Assembly: GCA_050331115.1 (NCBI GenBank)
Contig: JBHJHD010000093.1
Location: 3,702-67,701 of the forward strand
Origin: JBCCAG01 sp050331115
Lineage (GTDB): Bacteria > Cyanobacteriota > Cyanobacteriia > CAKZMO01
Direction: 5' to 3'
Length of the DNA: 64,000 bases
A program made the position numbers and the translations under genes. The notes under the pieces were generated by a model that made no database searches, had not been told where the DNA came from, and worked only from the letters and a program-made list of their open reading frames with translations. This document shows positions 17,825-26,500 of the stretch, in pieces. Positions within the stretch are counted from its first letter, which is position 1. The number at the start of each line of letters is the position of its first letter.

Positions 17825-17868
17825 TATAATAATTGAGCAATGGAGGCTTTCACGCACGCTGAAAGCCT
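17825..17868 (+). promoter_or_regulatory. Candidate trpB promoter with leader hairpin
   Basis: A perfect -10 box TATAAT lies at 17825-17830, without a clear -35. About 14 bp further, aggctttca (17844-17852) and tgaaagcct (17860-17868) form a perfect 9-bp stem with a 7-nt loop, 41 bp before the trpB start. This hairpin could be a terminator of the upstream kinase or a leader structure of trpB. Confidence 0.45.
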
Positions 17869-17909
17869 TTACAGTCTGTTTCCTCTTGGCGCATACCCGC
17901 ATATCTGCT

Positions 17910-19187
17910 GTGACACAAACTCCCGTTTCAGAACCCACTCAATCCGCTACAGGGCCTTCTACCGCGACTGCCTCCCAGGCCCGCCCCGATGCCTTGGGTC
18001 GCTTTGGCCAGTTTGGCGGCAAGTACGTCCCTGAGACCCTAATGCCTGCCCTCGCTGAGCTAGAAGCTCACTATCGCCGCGTCTGTGGCGACAGCGAGTT
18101 TCAGACGGAGCTGCGTCATCTGCTGCGGGACTACGTTGGCCGACCGAGCCCGCTGTACTTTGCAGAGCGGCTGACGGACCACTACGCCAAGGCGGACGGC
18201 AGCGGGGCCCAGATCTACCTGAAGCGCGAAGATCTTAACCACACGGGAGCCCACAAAATCAACAACGCCCTCGGCCAGGTGCTGCTGGCCAAGCGCATGG
18301 GTAAGCAGCGCATCATCGCTGAGACCGGCGCAGGGCAGCACGGGGTCGCAACGGCAACAGTCTGTGCCCGCTTTGGTCTAGACTGCGTCATCTACATGGG
18401 CGTACATGACATGGAGCGCCAGTCCCTAAACGTCTTTCGCATGCGGCTTATGGGCGCTGAAGTTCGGCCCGTGGCGGCGGGTACTGGGACCTTGAAGGAC
18501 GCTACCTCAGAGGCGATTCGCGACTGGGTCACCAATGTGGAGACGACCCACTATATCCTCGGCTCGGTGGCTGGCCCCCATCCCTACCCCATGATGGTGC
18601 GCGACTTTCACGCCGTTATTGGTGAAGAAACGCGATCGCAGTGCGAGGACCGGTGGGGGGCGCTGCCCGACATTCTGCTGGCCTGCGTGGGCGGTGGCTC
18701 CAACGCCATGGGGCTGTTTCACGCATTTGTTGACGACTCCTCGGTGCGCCTCATCGGCGTTGAGGCGGCGGGGCGGGGCGTGGACACCGATGAGCATGCC
18801 GCCACCCTAACCCGGGGGCGTGTGGGAGTGCTCCACGGGGCCATGAGCTATCTGCTTCAGGATGGGGATGGCCAGGTGATTGAGGCTCACTCCATTAGCG
18901 CCGGACTAGACTACCCCGGCGTGGGGCCTGAGCACAGCTACCTCATGGCCACTGACCGGGCGGAGTATTACAGCGTGACGGATCAGCAGGCGATCGCGGC
19001 ATTTCAGCGGGTGTCTCAGCTTGAGGGAATCATTCCCGCGCTGGAGACGGCCCACGCGTTTGCCTATCTAGAGACGCTTTGCCCCACGTTAGACGGCAGC
19101 CCCCGCATCGTGATCAATTCTTCGGGCCGGGGAGACAAGGATGTGCAGACCGTGGCCAAGTATTTGGACAATTTGGATGACGGGTAG
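17910..19187 (+). CDS. trpB: Tryptophan synthase beta chain
   Basis: PLP enzyme joining indole and L-serine to tryptophan, normally in an alpha2-beta2 complex with TrpA. The conserved entry GRFGQFGGKYVPETLMPAL starts near residue 29. The PLP lysine lies in LNHTGAHKINNALGQ, the phosphate-binding loop is GGGSNAMGLF, and the motif AGLDYPGVGPEHS is present. I chose the GTG at 17910 (VTQTPVSEP), which gives the usual N-terminal length of about 425 residues. The frame also allows a TTG at 17886. trpF lies separately at 21110, so the pathway genes are scattered, as usual in cyanobacteria. Confidence 0.96.
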   Translation: MTQTPVSEPTQSATGPSTATASQARPDALGRFGQFGGKYVPETLMPALAELEAHYRRVCGDSEFQTELRHLLRDYVGRPSPLYFAERLTDHYAKADGSGAQIYLKREDLNHTGAHKINNALGQVLLAKRMGKQRIIAETGAGQHGVATATVCARFGLDCVIYMGVHDMERQSLNVFRMRLMGAEVRPVAAGTGTLKDATSEAIRDWVTNVETTHYILGSVAGPHPYPMMVRDFHAVIGEETRSQCEDRWGALPDILLACVGGGSNAMGLFHAFVDDSSVRLIGVEAAGRGVDTDEHAATLTRGRVGVLHGAMSYLLQDGDGQVIEAHSISAGLDYPGVGPEHSYLMATDRAEYYSVTDQQAIAAFQRVSQLEGIIPALETAHAFAYLETLCPTLDGSPRIVINSSGRGDKDVQTVAKYLDNLDDG

Positions 19188-19195
19188 CCTTTAGT

Positions 19196-19226
19196 CGGGG
19201 CGAACGGGTATCTGTTTAGCGCCCCG
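19196..19226. terminator. Hairpin between convergent trpB and M50 genes
   Basis: cggggcg (19196-19202) pairs with cgccccg (19220-19226), with a 17-nt loop. It is positioned to act on either transcript. The lack of a T-run makes the call tentative. Confidence 0.35.
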
Positions 19227-19234
19227 GCAAGCCC

Positions 19235-20449
19235 CTACCGCGCCTTGTCGGGGGTCAGCCCACGAGCGATGTCGGCGAGCTGTAGACCCGGAGGATAGGC
19301 ATCCCCCTCCTTAATCTGCTGAATGCTTTTCTCAGCAATGGGCAGCTTGAGCTGCTTCGCCACCGCCCGCACGATGTCGCCCCGATCCACCACTCCGGCA
19401 ACGGTCCCCGCCAGAGAGAGCACGCTGATATATGATGCGCCGCTGGCCTCTAAATCGAGGATAACCTGCGGGAAGGGGGTTTTCTCCTGTACTGAGCTGA
19501 TCTGGTCTAGCGGCTGTGCAATGTCCGCCAGCGTTTGAACTTCCCACTGGCTACGCTCGCGCTGACGCAGGTCGTCCATAGACACTAAGCCGCGATAGCG
19601 CCCGTCCGATGCGGCAAAATAGGCCGTGGGATGCGCGTCTTCCATGACGTACTGGTCGGCAAACTGCCGCAGGGTTTGACGGGCGTCTACCACCTGAAAG
19701 TCGCGCGTCATCGCGTCGGCGGCTATTAGACGCGTCAGCTTTTCCTGCAGGTTGGCGACCTGGCTGTAGGTGCGGGCGCTGCGAACGCCAAACCAGCCCA
19801 GCAGGGCAATCCATAGGTAGGCAAAGCCATCGCCATCTTCTTGCCCTAGATAGAGCAGCACGCCAAAGGCGATCGCCGACCCGCCCAGCAAAAATCCTGA
19901 ACGTGCTGCCCAGCGCACGCCCTGGATGCGGCTGCCGGTGAACTTCCACACCGCGGCCTTGAGCACCTGCCCCCCGTCAAGGGGTAGACCGGGAAGGAGA
20001 TTAAACAGCGCTAGCGCCAGATTGACCCAAGCTAAGCGCTCTAGAATAATCCGCACCGGCGCTATGGGGATAATCTGGCAGGCCGAGATGAGCAGCACAA
20101 ACAGACAAAGGCTGACGCTGGGTCCGGCGATCGCCACCTGAAAAGCCTGCCCCGGGGTCTTAGACTCCTCAGCGATTGAGGCTACCCCGCCAAACAGAAA
20201 TAGGGTAATCGAGTTGACCGAGATACCTTGGGAGCGTGCCGTGAGGCTGTGACCGAGCTCGTGGAGCAGTACGGAGCTGAACAGCAGCAGCGCCATAATG
20301 AATCCCGCCAGCCACTCTAATCCTTGCCAGTTTTGGTTTTGCCAGTTGAGGCTGTAAGCCACCGTCACCAGGATTAAGATGAAGAACCAGGACGGATCAA
20401 TCAATAGAGGAATGCCGAACACCGACCCAATGCGCCAGCCTTGTCGCAT
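19235..20449 (-). CDS. Site-2 protease family (M50) with CBS pair
   Basis: Intramembrane zinc metalloprotease. About six membrane segments lie in residues 10-215. The zinc-binding HELGH is in LLHELGHSLTARSQG, and the third ligand Asp is in LLPGLPLDGGQ. Two CBS domains follow (about 235-385), a usual nucleotide-sensing module in this subfamily. I chose the ATG at 20449 (MRQGWRIGSVFGIPLL), which matches the family start and has taagga upstream. The frame is open 16 codons further. The substrate is unknown; relatives cut membrane-bound regulators such as anti-sigma factors. Confidence 0.92.
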   Translation of the reverse strand: MRQGWRIGSVFGIPLLIDPSWFFILILVTVAYSLNWQNQNWQGLEWLAGFIMALLLFSSVLLHELGHSLTARSQGISVNSITLFLFGGVASIAEESKTPGQAFQVAIAGPSVSLCLFVLLISACQIIPIAPVRIILERLAWVNLALALFNLLPGLPLDGGQVLKAAVWKFTGSRIQGVRWAARSGFLLGGSAIAFGVLLYLGQEDGDGFAYLWIALLGWFGVRSARTYSQVANLQEKLTRLIAADAMTRDFQVVDARQTLRQFADQYVMEDAHPTAYFAASDGRYRGLVSMDDLRQRERSQWEVQTLADIAQPLDQISSVQEKTPFPQVILDLEASGASYISVLSLAGTVAGVVDRGDIVRAVAKQLKLPIAEKSIQQIKEGDAYPPGLQLADIARGLTPDKAR

Positions 20450-20607
20450 AAAAAACCAATCCTTACGTAACGGTTGAAGCGCACCCGAGGTTAACACAGC
20501 TCGTCAAAGGATCGAGCTGCAGGTGCTTTGACTCTATTCTAAGGAAGTCTTCAGGGAGTCTGCGACGAGTTGCCCCACAAAATCTTGGGGATAACCGCAC
20601 GGGGGAC

Positions 20608-20638
20608 GGCGTCGCGGCTAGGGCGTCGCGGCTAGGGC
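20608..20638. repeat. 14-bp tandem repeat downstream of psaK
   Basis: ggcgtcgcggctag at 20608 and 20622, directly before the psaK stop (read leftward). Confidence 0.85.
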
Positions 20639-20641
20639 AGC

Positions 20642-20911
20642 CTAAAGCAGGCCCGCGTTCACTAGCCCGAGAATGACGCCAGCGCCCAGAATATGGCCGA
20701 AGCTCATGGTGGCGAGCAGTTCGGGAATGCCAAAGCCGCTGAAGATAGCCGGCATCTCCACCGGCAGCCCCGGGCCGCGCCCCCGATTTTGAATCGCGTA
20801 GTACCCTATGGCGATCGCAAATAGATTGCAGGCAATCATGATTAGCGCCACGCTAGGGGACCAGTCGAAGGTTTTAGGCGCTGTTGGCGCGATAGCGACC
20901 CAGGTTGGCAT
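20642..20911 (-). CDS. psaK: Photosystem I reaction centre subunit PsaK
   Basis: A small thylakoid membrane subunit at the edge of photosystem I, next to PsaA, involved in antenna docking and state transitions. The 89 residues match the usual 80-90. Two membrane helices can be seen (about 20-40, VALIMIACNLFAIAIGYYAI, and 62-86). Family features are FDWSPSVALIMI, FGIPELLATMSFGHILGAG and a short charged loop (NRGRGPG) between the helices. The ATG at 20911 has agagga upstream. An inverted repeat upstream (20940-20981) may be regulatory. Confidence 0.93.
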   Translation of the reverse strand: MPTWVAIAPTAPKTFDWSPSVALIMIACNLFAIAIGYYAIQNRGRGPGLPVEMPAIFSGFGIPELLATMSFGHILGAGVILGLVNAGLL

Positions 20912-20939
20912 AATGTCCTCTTTGTAATTCTTAACGTGA

Positions 20940-20981
20940 CTGTCTCAGGGCTGTTTAAATGAGACCGTTTCAGTGAGACAG
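20940..20981 (-). promoter_or_regulatory. Inverted repeat upstream of psaK
   Basis: ctgtctca (20940-20947) and tgagacag (20974-20981) are perfect inverted arms, with another tgagac at 20960-20965. They lie 29-70 bp upstream of the psaK start, in the expected promoter/5' UTR area. Operator function is inferred only from place and symmetry. Confidence 0.4.
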
Positions 20982-21054
20982 TGGTGCAGGCTGCTGCGGC
21001 TCAATCATACCTAAACGACCGCTTGGGAAAAGGCGAACTTAGCAAAAAGTGAAC

Positions 21055-21098
21055 TTTGGCGAGATTACAGTTTGGCGAGATTACAGTTTGGCGAGATA
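21055..21098. repeat. 16-bp tandem repeat before trpF
   Basis: tttggcgagattacag at 21055 and 21071 plus a 12-base partial copy at 21087, ending 11 bp before the trpF ATG. It covers the expected ribosome-binding region. Confidence 0.9.
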
Positions 21099-21109
21099 TA
21101 GAAAACGCT

Positions 21110-21763
21110 ATGCAGATCAAAATTTGTGGCATTACCCGGCCTGACCAGGCGGTGGCGATCGCCCAGCTGGGCGCAACGGCTTTAGGCTTTATTTGCGTAC
21201 CGACGTCTCCCCGCTACGTGACGCCAGGGCAAATTCGCAACATAGCCCAAGCGCTGCAGGCCCATCCGCAGACCGCAGCGGTGCAGCGCATTGGCGTGTT
21301 TGTCGATGCATCTGCCGACCAAGTCTGCGACACCTTAGCGGAGGCCCAGCTTACGGGGGCGCAGCTCCACGGCAGCGAGTCCCCACAGACCTGCCGGCGG
21401 CTGCGGCAGCTGCGCCCCGACATTGAGCTCATCAAGGCCTTCCGGCTGCGATCGCCCGCGTCCCTCCCTGGGATTGAGGCCTACGGAGATAGCGTTGACG
21501 CGCTGCTGCTAGATGCCTTCCACCCCAGCGCCCACGGCGGCACCGGAAAAACGCTTAACTGGGCTGCCCTACAGAATTTTCGGCCTCAGCAGCCCTGGTT
21601 TTTGGCGGGAGGGCTAACGCCCGATAACGTTACAGCGGCGCTCACCCAGCTCCAGCCCAGCGGCATCGATCTCTCTAGCGGGGTTGAAGACGCTCCAGGA
21701 CAGAAGAATCTTGACCTCGTAAGGCGGCTGTTCTCAACGCTCCGGGACTTTCGCAAGGAATAG
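21110..21763 (+). CDS. trpF: Phosphoribosylanthranilate isomerase
   Basis: TIM-barrel enzyme of tryptophan synthesis that performs the Amadori rearrangement of phosphoribosylanthranilate. The 217 residues match the family. The first strand MQIKICGITRPDQA holds the catalytic Cys. The other typical parts are LGFICVPTSPRYV, the catalytic-Asp region LLLDAFHP, GGTGKTLNW and the phosphate-binding FLAGGLTPDNV and SGIDLSSGVE. I chose the ATG at 21110 (MQIKICG). The open frame to 21056 is repeat DNA. Confidence 0.95.
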   Translation: MQIKICGITRPDQAVAIAQLGATALGFICVPTSPRYVTPGQIRNIAQALQAHPQTAAVQRIGVFVDASADQVCDTLAEAQLTGAQLHGSESPQTCRRLRQLRPDIELIKAFRLRSPASLPGIEAYGDSVDALLLDAFHPSAHGGTGKTLNWAALQNFRPQQPWFLAGGLTPDNVTAALTQLQPSGIDLSSGVEDAPGQKNLDLVRRLFSTLRDFRKE

Positions 21764-21984
21764 CGCCCTGCCGGGAACTCTACCGGATGTGCTATGCCAC
21801 TGTGAAGAAAACTAAATCTGAGTGTAAAGAAATTCAGATGATAGATGGCTAACATTTGGCTAAAACGGTAAAATCAGATACAGAAATTGAATCGTTTACC
21901 CTCAGAAACGGTTCACAAGACGCCTAGTGAATTGAACCGACCGTTCTTCAAGGCAGCAGTATCACAAATTCATTGGGAGACATG

Positions 21985-22398
21985 ATGAAACTTTCCTATC
22001 GCGGTATTTCCTATACTCAATCGCCCCTAGCCGTAGAGCAGATGGAGTCTGACTTGAGCGGCAGCTATCGGGGTCACCAATTCAAGTTTGGCTATCCCCG
22101 CCATATTCCAGCCTCACATCCTGTGGTAGCCCTGTCCTATCGCGGCGTTCCCTACCAAACTACGGCTACCGGCGATGTTCAGCCCGTCCGTCCGTCTCAG
22201 CCCCAGCCGCTGCGCGACCTCGCCGCCCTGCGCGAGCGCGAACCTCAGATGCAGCAGCGGGCCGTCATGCAGGATCTTGCCGCTGTGCACCACCGGAACC
22301 TGTACGAGATGCTGGAGCGCCGCATTCAGTCGGCTCGCGCTAAGGGCGACCAGAGCCTGGTAGAGCAGCTTGAGCAAGAGCGCCGCCAGATGGTATAG
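21985..22398 (+). CDS. DUF4278 domain protein
   Basis: A small (137 residues) cyanobacterial protein of unknown function. The DUF4278 signature is the short motif MKLSYRGISYT at the N-terminus, repeated in part as ALSYRGVPYQT near residue 55. The second half is a charged helix (about 75-137) rich in Arg, Glu and Gln that is likely coiled coil. The start is ATG 21985 or the directly preceding ATG 21982; gggaga just upstream serves as the ribosome-binding site. No membrane segment is seen. It stands alone between trpF and the leftward CobO-like gene. Confidence 0.82.
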   Translation: MKLSYRGISYTQSPLAVEQMESDLSGSYRGHQFKFGYPRHIPASHPVVALSYRGVPYQTTATGDVQPVRPSQPQPLRDLAALREREPQMQQRAVMQDLAAVHHRNLYEMLERRIQSARAKGDQSLVEQLEQERRQMV

Positions 22399-22485
22399 CA
22401 AAAAGCAGCTAGACCAACGCAATATGGGGGCTTGGCGCTGCTGAGCCCTTTCAAATTGTCAGCCTCTCTCCTTTAGAAGCCCGGT

Positions 22486-23649
22486 CTAAAAATCGACCCC
22501 CCGCTTGAGGTTAATGCCCTTCTCGGCATAGTGCTTGTGGCAAAACACCTCAGAGTGGATGCTGGCTAGATCAAAGTATGCCGGCTGGTGCTTACACCGC
22601 CCCGTGATAATAACGCTGGTGTCCTTGGGCTTGCGCAGCAGCGTCTGAACAATGGGCTCCGCCGGCAGCAGCTCTAGGTCAACCGTGGGGTTGAGCTCAT
22701 CTAGAATCAGCGTTTTGTAGAGCCCAGAGGCGATCGCCGCTCGGGTAATTTCCCAGCCCCGCTCCGCCTCAATATAGTCGAGCTCTTGCTGCTGACCCCG
22801 CCAGACGATGGCGTCGCGGCCGCACCGCTGGTGGTCTACCAAGGCGGGGTAGCTCTGGCGCAGCGCCGCTATGGCGGCATCTTCTGTATAGCCCCGCCCG
22901 CCTTTGAGCCACTGCATAATCAGCACCCGGTGGGATTTATCCTGGCTAATGCCTCGCCCAATGGCCTGCAGGGCCTTTCCCAAGGCGCTGGTTGATTTGC
23001 CTTTGCCGTCGCCGGTATAAATTTCGATGCCTTTGATGTCGTAGAGGTCGCTGGAATGCTCGTAGCGGCGCATCTCCGAGTGAAGATCCGCGACGTCGAG
23101 CAGCGCGGCAGGCGCGCTGCGCCCGGTAGCAATAATTTCTAGATGCTCGGGCTTGCTCGCTAGGGTCTGGGCCACCTCGTCTGCGGACAGCAGCCCTAGA
23201 TCGAGCACCGGGTTCAGCTCGTCGAGAACCACCACAGAATAGAGGCCAGAGGCGATCGCCCCCTTGGCCACGTCCCAACCTCTTTGAGCTTCCTGGCGAT
23301 CGAAGCGGGTGATTCCCTGGGCGTCAAAAAACTCTCCCCGCCCGGTGCGCACCTGGTCGATTAAATGGGGGAAGCCCTGCTGCAGAGCATCAATCGCGGC
23401 GTCCTCATCGTAGGGCCGCCCCGGACCCTTGAGAAAGCGCAGCAGCAGCACCCGCGACTGGATGCCGGTTTGAATGCCAAGGCCAATGGACCTAAGAACG
23501 ACCCCGAGCGCCGCCTGGGATTTTCCTTTGCCGTCCCCGTCATAGACGTGTACTTGTCCCGTCAGGCGGCCGAACTGCGCCTGGGCGGTTTTAATTCCGA
23601 TGCCTCGTCCCGTTGACTTGGTGCCTGTCCTGCCCATGGCTTTTGTCAT
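22486..23649 (-). CDS. Tandemly duplicated cob(I)yrinic acid a,c-diamide adenosyltransferase (CobO/BtuR type)
   Basis: P-loop protein of the CobA/CobO/BtuR family, which transfers adenosyl from ATP to cob(I)alamin precursors. Two complete copies of the domain are fused. Copy 1 (about 27-200) has VHVYDGDGKGKSQAALG and VVLDELNPVLDLG. Copy 2 (about 207-385) has IEIYTGDGKGKSTSALG and LILDELNPTVDLE. Both keep Walker A (GDGKGKS) and the acidic LDELNP motif. At 387 residues it is twice a single-domain enzyme. Such double proteins are, to my knowledge, typical of cyanobacteria. It is divergent from fraC. Confidence 0.85.
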   Translation of the reverse strand: MTKAMGRTGTKSTGRGIGIKTAQAQFGRLTGQVHVYDGDGKGKSQAALGVVLRSIGLGIQTGIQSRVLLLRFLKGPGRPYDEDAAIDALQQGFPHLIDQVRTGRGEFFDAQGITRFDRQEAQRGWDVAKGAIASGLYSVVVLDELNPVLDLGLLSADEVAQTLASKPEHLEIIATGRSAPAALLDVADLHSEMRRYEHSSDLYDIKGIEIYTGDGKGKSTSALGKALQAIGRGISQDKSHRVLIMQWLKGGRGYTEDAAIAALRQSYPALVDHQRCGRDAIVWRGQQQELDYIEAERGWEITRAAIASGLYKTLILDELNPTVDLELLPAEPIVQTLLRKPKDTSVIITGRCKHQPAYFDLASIHSEVFCHKHYAEKGINLKRGVDF

Positions 23650-23959
23650 AACTTGCTCTTCCCGTAGCGTTGGGTTGCAGTTGTCAGGCTGCTTTTAGGA
23701 TAGCTCTAGCGCCAGCCTTTAGCACTTTAGCAACTTGGACGCTATATGCGTACCTATAGATATTTTACAGCTCTATATCTAGACTTTTACTTTGGCGTTT
23801 GCTTTGGTTTCTACTAGGGCTTGTGCTGGCGGGGTTGGTCACGCCAGTACAGGCCGTGCCAGTCGCAAGCCGTGCCAGTATAGTTAAAGCTGTGGAGGAT
23901 CACAGCGCAGAAGCGCTGCCCGAGCACCACGGCCCCGAGAGCAGGTACCGAGACGATTG
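23650..23959. other. Divergent intergenic region before fraC
   Basis: It holds the promoters of the CobO-like gene (leftward) and of fraCDE (rightward). The phrase gccgtgccagt occurs at about 23852 and 23870, with related gccagta copies around it. An AT-rich stretch at 23750-23790 is the likeliest promoter core. No gene was found. Confidence 0.5.
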
Positions 23960-24550
23960 ATGGCTGTCTACCTACTTCCGCTCAAAGTAATATCGACGCA
24001 GGCGCTCATGCTGCTGTTTGTGATTGCCGTAGAGTCCGTAGTGCTGCGACGGCGGCTTAAGTTTCCGCCTCGGCGGAGCGTCGAGTATGCGATGTCACTA
24101 AACCTGCTGTCGCTGGTGATCGGCTGGCTGGTATTCTTTGTGGCAATAGCGCTGCTGGGGGATAGCCCGTCCGCTAATGCGATTGAAACCGATCTCATTA
24201 ACCTGCTGTTTCTCAACGGGCAGCTTCCCAACACCTTCCTCTGGATCGTGATTGCGGGGTTTATTACCTTTTTTGTAACCGTATTTATTGAAATATCTGG
24301 ATTCTTTCAGCTTCAACAGCTGCGGGGTGAGCAGAAGCAGATTGAGGTGCGCTACGGGCAGCGCAAGCCCAGGTTCCCCATGGGCTACCGCAGAGGGACG
24401 ATGACGGGGCAGCCCGAGACAAAACCGGCCTACGCCATTCTAATTGCCAATGCCACGAGCTATAGCCTCATGCTAACTGTGCTGATTGTCCTACAGCTGA
24501 TAGACCCCCTGGGGGACGGGCCGCTGCGGCTCATTGCCCCGTCCTGGTAA
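23960..24550 (+). CDS. fraC: Filament integrity protein FraC
   Basis: Membrane protein of 196 residues. In Anabaena FraC sits at the septum and, with FraD, is needed for septal nanopores, cell-to-cell transfer and filament integrity. Four hydrophobic stretches are visible (about 8-28, 45-68, 92-115 and 170-188), separated by basic loops such as LRRRLKFPPRRSVEY. Length and topology fit FraC, and the next two genes fit FraD and FraE in order, which is the main support. I chose the ATG at 23960; a TTG directly precedes it. Confidence 0.82.
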   Translation: MAVYLLPLKVISTQALMLLFVIAVESVVLRRRLKFPPRRSVEYAMSLNLLSLVIGWLVFFVAIALLGDSPSANAIETDLINLLFLNGQLPNTFLWIVIAGFITFFVTVFIEISGFFQLQQLRGEQKQIEVRYGQRKPRFPMGYRRGTMTGQPETKPAYAILIANATSYSLMLTVLIVLQLIDPLGDGPLRLIAPSW

Positions 24551-24574
24551 CCTCTTTTGAGCCAAGCTCCAGCT

Positions 24575-25672
24575 ATGCCCAAGATACCGACGTCTACCGA
24601 CTTAGTGAAGCATGCCGCTAGCGCCGCTAACACTTCCCGGCAGCACCTGTGGCAAACCATCAGGCCAGATCAGTCGCTTTCCTGGCAAACCCTGCTGTTT
24701 CTGTGCCTGTTTTCTTGGCTGATGGCGCTGTTGACCTCCGACGCATCGCTGCAGCCCGACGCCCCAACGTTAGGTATCGGGAAGGTCTCACTGAGCAGCT
24801 CCCCCACAAAGTATGCTCTGTTCACCATGGGGTGGATTTTTCTAACGCTAGCGATCGCCTGGCTGCTGAGCAAGGCGCGCTGGAAGATTCCCCTGTTCGA
24901 ACTAGAGCTGCGCCCGGCGGCCTGGGCCGCCGCCGCTGTTGCCTGCATTTTTGCGTTTCAGGCGTGGCACGAGGATAATTTCGAGCCGGCCCTGACGTTT
25001 TGGCCTATCTTGGCGGCGATATTCTATCTATTTCCTCGCTGCTTTAGCGCAAAGGACGGTCGCAAGATGCCTAAAGCGTCTGAGCGCCAGCACCTGCTGA
25101 TTATTGTGCTGATCAGCCTGCTGCTGAGCTGCTGGATTCGGTTTAGCTTTCTCGTGGGCGACTGGGTTGAGGGCTACAGCAGCGCCTTTAAGCCACTGCT
25201 GCCGGGGTTAGAAATCGACAGCGGCCTGGAGGAGGGCTTCACAGAGGAGGGGACAGCCGGCGACGGGGCTGGGGCGACCGCCCCGATCTCTGAGCCCGCC
25301 GCTCCAGCACCTCCTACGCCGCCCGCCCGCGCCCGACCTGCCGAGATCGCCGAATCTATTGTTGCTAGTCAGCTAGAAGCCCAGCCCCTGCCCGAGATTC
25401 GCCAGCGCTTGCAGACTGACCCCGCGCTAGCCGAAGCTTTGAATGCTCGATTTAGCGATGCGTTAATCAACGCTCAGCAAAACCCGGGCTGGACGCTCCA
25501 GATATCCCAGGTTGTGCCGTCACCGCTGTCGTTTCAGCTCCAGGTGACGCCGCCCGCTGCCGCACAGGGGGACGCCCAGGTCACCTACAAGACCTGCCGC
25601 GTTTTGCCGGTAGAGAACCCCGGCGGCGCTCAGCTCAGTCGGCTGGTCTGCAGCGCCGCCGCCCCGCAATAA
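24575..25672 (+). CDS. fraD: Septal junction protein FraD
   Basis: FraD-like membrane protein (365 residues), partner of FraC in septal junction formation. Five hydrophobic segments lie in the first 190 residues (about 31-49, 75-97, 108-125, 132-150 and 168-190). A Pro/Ala-rich linker (about 225-255) follows, then a helical, probably periplasmic C-terminal domain of about 115 residues with two cysteines. Five segments plus a large C-terminal domain match FraD. The start is ATG 24575; a TTG at 24557 is possible. It lies 24 bp after fraC. Confidence 0.78.
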   Translation: MPKIPTSTDLVKHAASAANTSRQHLWQTIRPDQSLSWQTLLFLCLFSWLMALLTSDASLQPDAPTLGIGKVSLSSSPTKYALFTMGWIFLTLAIAWLLSKARWKIPLFELELRPAAWAAAAVACIFAFQAWHEDNFEPALTFWPILAAIFYLFPRCFSAKDGRKMPKASERQHLLIIVLISLLLSCWIRFSFLVGDWVEGYSSAFKPLLPGLEIDSGLEEGFTEEGTAGDGAGATAPISEPAAPAPPTPPARARPAEIAESIVASQLEAQPLPEIRQRLQTDPALAEALNARFSDALINAQQNPGWTLQISQVVPSPLSFQLQVTPPAAAQGDAQVTYKTCRVLPVENPGGAQLSRLVCSAAAPQ

Positions 25673-25684
25673 GGTTTTGGCCCT

Positions 25685-26461
25685 ATGTCTCTAAGCCGAC
25701 TGCTCGCGATCGCCGTCAACGTATTCCGCGAGGTGATTCGCGATCGCATTCTCTATTTGATCGGTCTCTATGGCGCTGCTCTCCTGCTTTTGGCGACCCT
25801 GCTGCCCAAGGTGGCGGCCAATACCCAAGACAAAATTTTGCTAGACGTGGGTCTGGCGGCGATCGCCCTCATTGGTCTGGCCACCACCATTTTTGTGGGA
25901 ACGGGGTTGGTCAATAAAGAGATCGCCAGGCGCACCATCTATGTGCTGATGGCTAAACCAGTGAGCCCCGTAGAGCTCGTAGTGGGTAAGCATCTAGGGC
26001 TGACGGCGGTGCTCGGCGTTCTGGTGGGCGCTATGACCGCCATCTATCTCCTGCAGCTGAGCTTTAGCGGCATTGCCTACCCCACGGGCAGCCTGCTGCT
26101 GTCAGCGGTCTACACCCTGCTGGAGCTGTCGCTGATTACGGCGGTAGCGATTCTCTTTAGCGTCGTCACCAGTCCCCTGTTGGCCAACCTGCTTACCCTA
26201 GCGGTCTATTTGATGGGTCAGCTCAGCCCGGATCTAATCGAGCTCAGCAAGCTCGCCGATGGCCCGACGACGCGCCTCGTCGAGTCGCTTTACCTAGTGC
26301 TGCCCGATCTGTCGCGCCTCAACTGGCGCAATCAGGCGGTCTACGGCCCAGATCTGCTGCCCGAGCCCGGTGTGCTGGCGGGGCACGCCCTCTATGGCCT
26401 CCTCTACATTGCTGTCGTGCTGGCGATCGCCAGCGGTATTTTCAGCCGCCGCGAGTTTTAG
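25685..26461 (+). CDS. fraE: ABC-2 type permease, FraE-like
   Basis: Permease of 258 residues with six hydrophobic segments, of the ABC-2 type. The entry LSRLLAIAVNVFREVIRDRILYLI is seen in parts as NVFREVIRDR, and IARRTIYVLMAKPVS is a usual cytosolic motif of this family. In Anabaena fraE follows fraC and fraD and is also needed for filament integrity and heterocyst maturation. No ATPase gene is adjacent, so the ATP-binding partner must be elsewhere. It starts 12 bp after fraD in the same direction. Confidence 0.8.
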   Translation: MSLSRLLAIAVNVFREVIRDRILYLIGLYGAALLLLATLLPKVAANTQDKILLDVGLAAIALIGLATTIFVGTGLVNKEIARRTIYVLMAKPVSPVELVVGKHLGLTAVLGVLVGAMTAIYLLQLSFSGIAYPTGSLLLSAVYTLLELSLITAVAILFSVVTSPLLANLLTLAVYLMGQLSPDLIELSKLADGPTTRLVESLYLVLPDLSRLNWRNQAVYGPDLLPEPGVLAGHALYGLLYIAVVLAIASGIFSRREF

Positions 26462-26500
26462 CGATTGCAGTGGGCGGGGCCGGCATTGCGGGTGCTGGGG

